This document shows, piece by piece, positions 16,663 to 19,695 of a DNA stretch of 19,695 nucleotides. A program made the translations under genes and the position numbers. The stretch comes from Thermoplasmatota archaeon. Its GTDB lineage: Archaea > Thermoplasmatota > Penumbrarchaeia > Penumbrarchaeales > Penumbrarchaeaceae. How positions within the stretch are numbered: position 1 is the stretch's first letter; every line of letters begins with the position of its first letter. The stretch lies in contig JAUVLN010000012.1 in assembly GCA_030600725.1 (NCBI GenBank), forward strand, positions 1 through 19,695. Reading direction: 5' to 3'. Under the pieces are notes generated by a model that did no database searches, had not been told where the DNA came from, and saw nothing but the letters and a program-made list of their open reading frames with translations.

Positions 16663-19600
16663 TTGATACTTCCAAAGGGCACTATCGAATATCAGAAGGA
16701 CGGTGGGGATGAGGCGATCAAGGCGATCATGGACGATATCACAGGAACCAAGGTGACCGGATATCTTCTTATCCTTGGAATATTGTTGGATGATGATGGC
16801 TCCGAGCAGAAGATCACGGGTCAGATGGTCTTCAAGGAAGGGGGGCCCATCCTCTGTGAAACCACACTTGAGGGAAATGCCAACAAAGGGAAAAAAGGCG
16901 TTTTCCCCCTCCTCAAGGCCATGGCCGGCACGGGCAACAAGATCGAGCTTCACACCAAGATCGATGTCGCCCCGCCGATGGCATTCTTCAAGGAGTGCCG
17001 CATCGCCGAGAAGGATGTCAACCTGGATGTCTTCGTGAAGGCGATGCAGGAGGAGGCCGAGAATAGAATGAGAATGGAGGAGGAGGAGAGGCTTAAGCAG
17101 GAGAGAAAAATAAAGATCACAGAAGAGGTCAACGGATGGATAGAAAAGGGCTACATCCTGAAGGATGTCAAGAAGAAGCTTGAGATGGATCTCTCGGAGC
17201 TGGATGGGTGGTTCGGCACCATCAGTGCGAATATCAACAGGATCGAGGAGATAAAAGCGTGGATAGAGCCGCTTACGGACAAGGAGCTGAAGAGCCTCAA
17301 AAAGGAGATCGAAAAATCCCTTGCCTCACCGGATAAAATTGAGGAGATAGAAAAGCACGCCTCCGAATTGAAGAAGGTGTATGAGGGCATCAGCGAGAAG
17401 AGGGGTGAGATGGAGAAATGGTCCAAACTCTGGAAAGAGGAGGGGTACAATACCGCCCGGATCGAGGAGGCCCTTTCCGGTGATGTCGATACGGCCTGGA
17501 ACGACCTCACCGAGTTCATGGATGAGATCCAGCAGCTGAAGGACATGGGAGAGGAGATCGGGAAGATCGCGGCCCTGGAGGGCACCCCGGCATTCCAGAC
17601 GGAACTGGACGATATAATGGCCATATCGAAGGACCCCAACCAGATCAACGTCCTGAGGGAGAAGGTGGATACGCTCAAGGCGACAATTGAGAAAGAGAAA
17701 AAACAGAAAGATGAGCTTTTCGAACAGGCCCTGGAGTGGAAAGAAAAAGGATTATCCATCAACGCACTGCTTTCATTGAAGGCTGAGAGGCTGGATAGGG
17801 TGATATCCGGGTTCAACACCTTCAAGGAGAACGGCCAGAGGGTCCTGGACATGAGGCAGGATCTGGAAGATATGGACAGAAGGGACATACCCGACCGTGT
17901 CGACGAATTGAAAGGGGAGCTCAACGACCCATCCTCAATAGCGGATTACGAGGCCAGATTCGCCGAATTAAAGACCGCTATCGAGGATTTCGGCAATCAG
18001 AGAGAGGATCTGAATGTCCGGATCGAGACCCTGAGGGCGAAAAATATCATAACCACTTCCATCGATGAGAAATTGGACCTGCCTATCCCCGAGCTTCAGT
18101 CCGCACTGGAGGCCCTGAACGGAAAGGTCGAGGAACTCGGGCTGCTGGCGACAGAGATCGATCAGATGGATCAGAGATGGATGGACGGGGAGTTCGCGGC
18201 GCTGGACCCCCTCCTGAAGGATCCGGATCGGATCAAAGAGCTGAAAAAGGAGATCTCAAAGCTGAGGAAGACCATCTCGGACAGGGAGGAGAGGCGGGGA
18301 TTCATAAGGATGGAGATGGAGAACTGGAAAGGGGAGGGGTTCTCCGCAGCCGATCTGGAAGCGGCGATCACCGAGGATCTCAACACATTCACCGAAGCCT
18401 ACAACGGCCTCAAATCCAGGATCGACGAGTGCAAGTGCGCTATCGCCAAATTGGACTCTTTGGAGCTTCGGTTCTTCCAGGTCCAGGGCGAGGAGTTAAA
18501 GGCCCGGATGAAGGACCACGAGCAGCTTCCAAAGGCAATAGAGGAGCTGGAGGAGCTTGAAAATAAGGTCACACAGGACCGGGAGGCGAGATCGAAGTTC
18601 ATGGAGAAACTGGACGGCCTGGCAGCAGATGGCTGGGGGGTCAATACAGGACAGGAGGTGCTCCACAGGATCCCGGCCGACCTGGAAGGAGGGATATCCG
18701 CATTCGAGGAGAATATCAAGGGCATCGAGGAGGCGATGGCCGATATTGCCGGGTGGGACGCACTGGAATCCAAGGGGATCAAGGAGGAGCTGGACGAGCT
18801 GAATGCGGTGATCAAGGATATCGACCTTATCGAGGAATCACTGGCCAAGCATGGGGAACTGAAACAGACCATCGAAACCAACACCCAAAAGAGAAAGGAG
18901 ATGATGGACCTCCTCTCGGAATGGGAGGAGAAAGGGTACATGATCGATGATGTGAAGAAGTTCTCACAGGAGAGGATCGAGACCTTCTCGGAGTCATTCG
19001 AGGCGCTGAAGGAGAGGGTCACCAAACTGGAGGGGTTCCAGCAGACCTTTGATTCACTGGATACAAAACATTTTCAGCAGGAGGCAGGGGATCTCGAGGA
19101 GAAGCTGAACGACCCCAACCTCCTTGATGAGATAGAAAAAGGAATGGAGGAGCTTCTCAAAAAGGTGGAGGAGGACAGGAGGAGACGGAAGGAGTACATC
19201 GAGAGGATCGATAAACTGGTCGAGGAGGGGTTCATGGGCGCCCGGAAACTGGCCGAGATCATGAAGGAGGACCTCTCCATCGTCGAGCTGGAGTTCAAGA
19301 ACTTCGAAAAAGAGGTGGAGATGCTCCGGAAATACATGGAATCCACGGGATATCAGTCTCCCGGAGGCTCATCACCGGTCGAGAAGAAGAAGGTCCGCGC
19401 AAAGAAGGGAGGGAAGGTCGAAGCGCCCTCGGGCATGAAGCTGATCGAGAGGTTCACCTTCGAGAACTTCGTCGTCGGTAGCTCCAACAGGTTCGCGATA
19501 AAGGCGGCGGAAGCGGTAGCGGACCATCCCGCCGACGCATATAATCCACTGTTCATCTACGGCGGGTCCGGGCTGGGAAAGACCCATCTGATCAACTCCA

Positions 19601-19695
19601 TAGGGAACAAGATCAGTGCGGGAAAGAAGAAGCTTCACGTGGTTTACACCACCACCGAGAAGTTCATCAACGACCTGATCAACGCGGTCTCTGAC
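16663..19695 (+). CDS. Long coiled-coil repeat protein with DnaA-like AAA+ domain, 3' partial
   Basis: 1011 codons are visible and the frame is still open at the window edge. Start is TTG 16663: an in-frame TAG sits directly before it, so nothing longer is possible, and GGGGA lies 6 bases upstream; the first ATG would be codon 23 and would cut into the N-terminal domain. Residues about 1-120 form a compact domain (LPKGTIEYQKDG, then a central GYLLILGILLDDDG) that recalls archaeal DUF2226-type domains, uncertain. Residues about 130-900 are Glu/Lys-rich coiled coil built of eight repeats of about 98 residues. After a basic linker (KKKVRAKKGGK), residues from about 927 read as bacterial DnaA domain III: FTFENFVVGSSNRFA, YNPLFIYGGSGLGKTHL with Walker A at 967-974. 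Walker B, sensors and any DNA-binding domain IV lie beyond the window. Role unknown. Confidence 0.88.
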   Translation, partial: MILPKGTIEYQKDGGDEAIKAIMDDITGTKVTGYLLILGILLDDDGSEQKITGQMVFKEGGPILCETTLEGNANKGKKGVFPLLKAMAGTGNKIELHTKIDVAPPMAFFKECRIAEKDVNLDVFVKAMQEEAENRMRMEEEERLKQERKIKITEEVNGWIEKGYILKDVKKKLEMDLSELDGWFGTISANINRIEEIKAWIEPLTDKELKSLKKEIEKSLASPDKIEEIEKHASELKKVYEGISEKRGEMEKWSKLWKEEGYNTARIEEALSGDVDTAWNDLTEFMDEIQQLKDMGEEIGKIAALEGTPAFQTELDDIMAISKDPNQINVLREKVDTLKATIEKEKKQKDELFEQALEWKEKGLSINALLSLKAERLDRVISGFNTFKENGQRVLDMRQDLEDMDRRDIPDRVDELKGELNDPSSIADYEARFAELKTAIEDFGNQREDLNVRIETLRAKNIITTSIDEKLDLPIPELQSALEALNGKVEELGLLATEIDQMDQRWMDGEFAALDPLLKDPDRIKELKKEISKLRKTISDREERRGFIRMEMENWKGEGFSAADLEAAITEDLNTFTEAYNGLKSRIDECKCAIAKLDSLELRFFQVQGEELKARMKDHEQLPKAIEELEELENKVTQDREARSKFMEKLDGLAADGWGVNTGQEVLHRIPADLEGGISAFEENIKGIEEAMADIAGWDALESKGIKEELDELNAVIKDIDLIEESLAKHGELKQTIETNTQKRKEMMDLLSEWEEKGYMIDDVKKFSQERIETFSESFEALKERVTKLEGFQQTFDSLDTKHFQQEAGDLEEKLNDPNLLDEIEKGMEELLKKVEEDRRRRKEYIERIDKLVEEGFMGARKLAEIMKEDLSIVELEFKNFEKEVEMLRKYMESTGYQSPGGSSPVEKKKVRAKKGGKVEAPSGMKLIERFTFENFVVGSSNRFAIKAAEAVADHPADAYNPLFIYGGSGLGKTHLINSIGNKISAGKKKLHVVYTTTEKFINDLINAVSD
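17131..19260 (+). repeat. Eight protein repeats of about 98 residues within the coiled coil
   Basis: Each unit carries a W/L-x-x-x-G-Y/F/W motif (e.g. WIEKGY, WKEEGY, WKGEGF, WEEKGY, LVEEGF) followed by a helix ending in an acidic D-L stretch, then about 60 residues later a DP turn (KDPNQI, NDPSSI, KDPDRI, NDPNLL). The Gly position falls at residues 163, 261, 363, 461, 559, 657, 758 and 856, so the spacings are 98, 102, 98, 98, 98, 101 and 98. 98 is 14 heptads. The DNA copies have diverged, so this is an old protein repeat, not a recent tandem duplication. Confidence 0.85.

Noticed and set aside
17151..19346. Serine-rich minus-strand frames (up to 257 codons) opposite the coiled-coil gene
   Set aside because: Ser-rich antisense products are the mirror image of Glu/Lys-rich coiled-coil codons; the plus frame is open for over 1000 codons with a regular repeat.

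Overview
The window most likely comes from a euryarchaeon of the Thermoplasmatota type. The signs are: an archaeal Taw1-type wyosine synthase whose six cluster cysteines have the spacing known from Pyrococcus; a two-subunit pyruvate carboxylase as in methanogens and their relatives; TATA-like boxes about 25 bases before several starts (leaderless or near-leaderless genes); a large winged-helix/STAND-ATPase/TPR regulator; and secreted or membrane proteins with little similarity to well-known families. Lineage is inferred from gene content only; there is no rRNA in the window.

Layout. 1-3197 holds the pyruvate carboxylase operon, pycB (5' end cut off by the window) then pycA, ended by a hairpin and T-run. 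3382-4581 holds three short genes: two small membrane proteins and a UPF0145/YbjQ protein, the last two translationally coupled. 4791-6443 is a CPBP (CAAX-type) intramembrane protease with an added outer beta-rich domain. It converges, with a 2-base gap, on a minus-strand gene for a secreted, C-terminally anchored surface protein (6446-7984). Divergent from that, with both promoters in about 145 bases, is the STAND-ATPase/TPR regulator (8130-10904). Next comes a membrane-anchored, caspase-fold C25 (gingipain-like) peptidase (11076-13715). On the minus strand follow fhs (formate-tetrahydrofolate ligase, 14817-16484) and taw1 (13874-14803), which look like one transcript. Divergent from fhs, a very long gene starts at 16663 and runs off the window at 19695.

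That last gene is the most striking item. It encodes an N-terminal archaeal-type domain, then eight tandem coiled-coil repeats of almost exactly 98 residues, then the start of an AAA+ ATPase domain that reads like bacterial DnaA, with an intact Walker A motif. Archaea normally start replication with Orc1/Cdc6, not DnaA, so a DnaA-type ATPase on a roughly 900-residue coiled-coil stalk deserves attention.

Working together: pycBA makes oxaloacetate from pyruvate and bicarbonate; fhs feeds formate into the tetrahydrofolate one-carbon pool; taw1 modifies tRNA-Phe. The middle block (4.8-13.7 kb) is rich in membrane and surface proteins, including two unrelated proteases, beside a cytoplasmic signal-sensing ATPase; any functional link between them is speculative.
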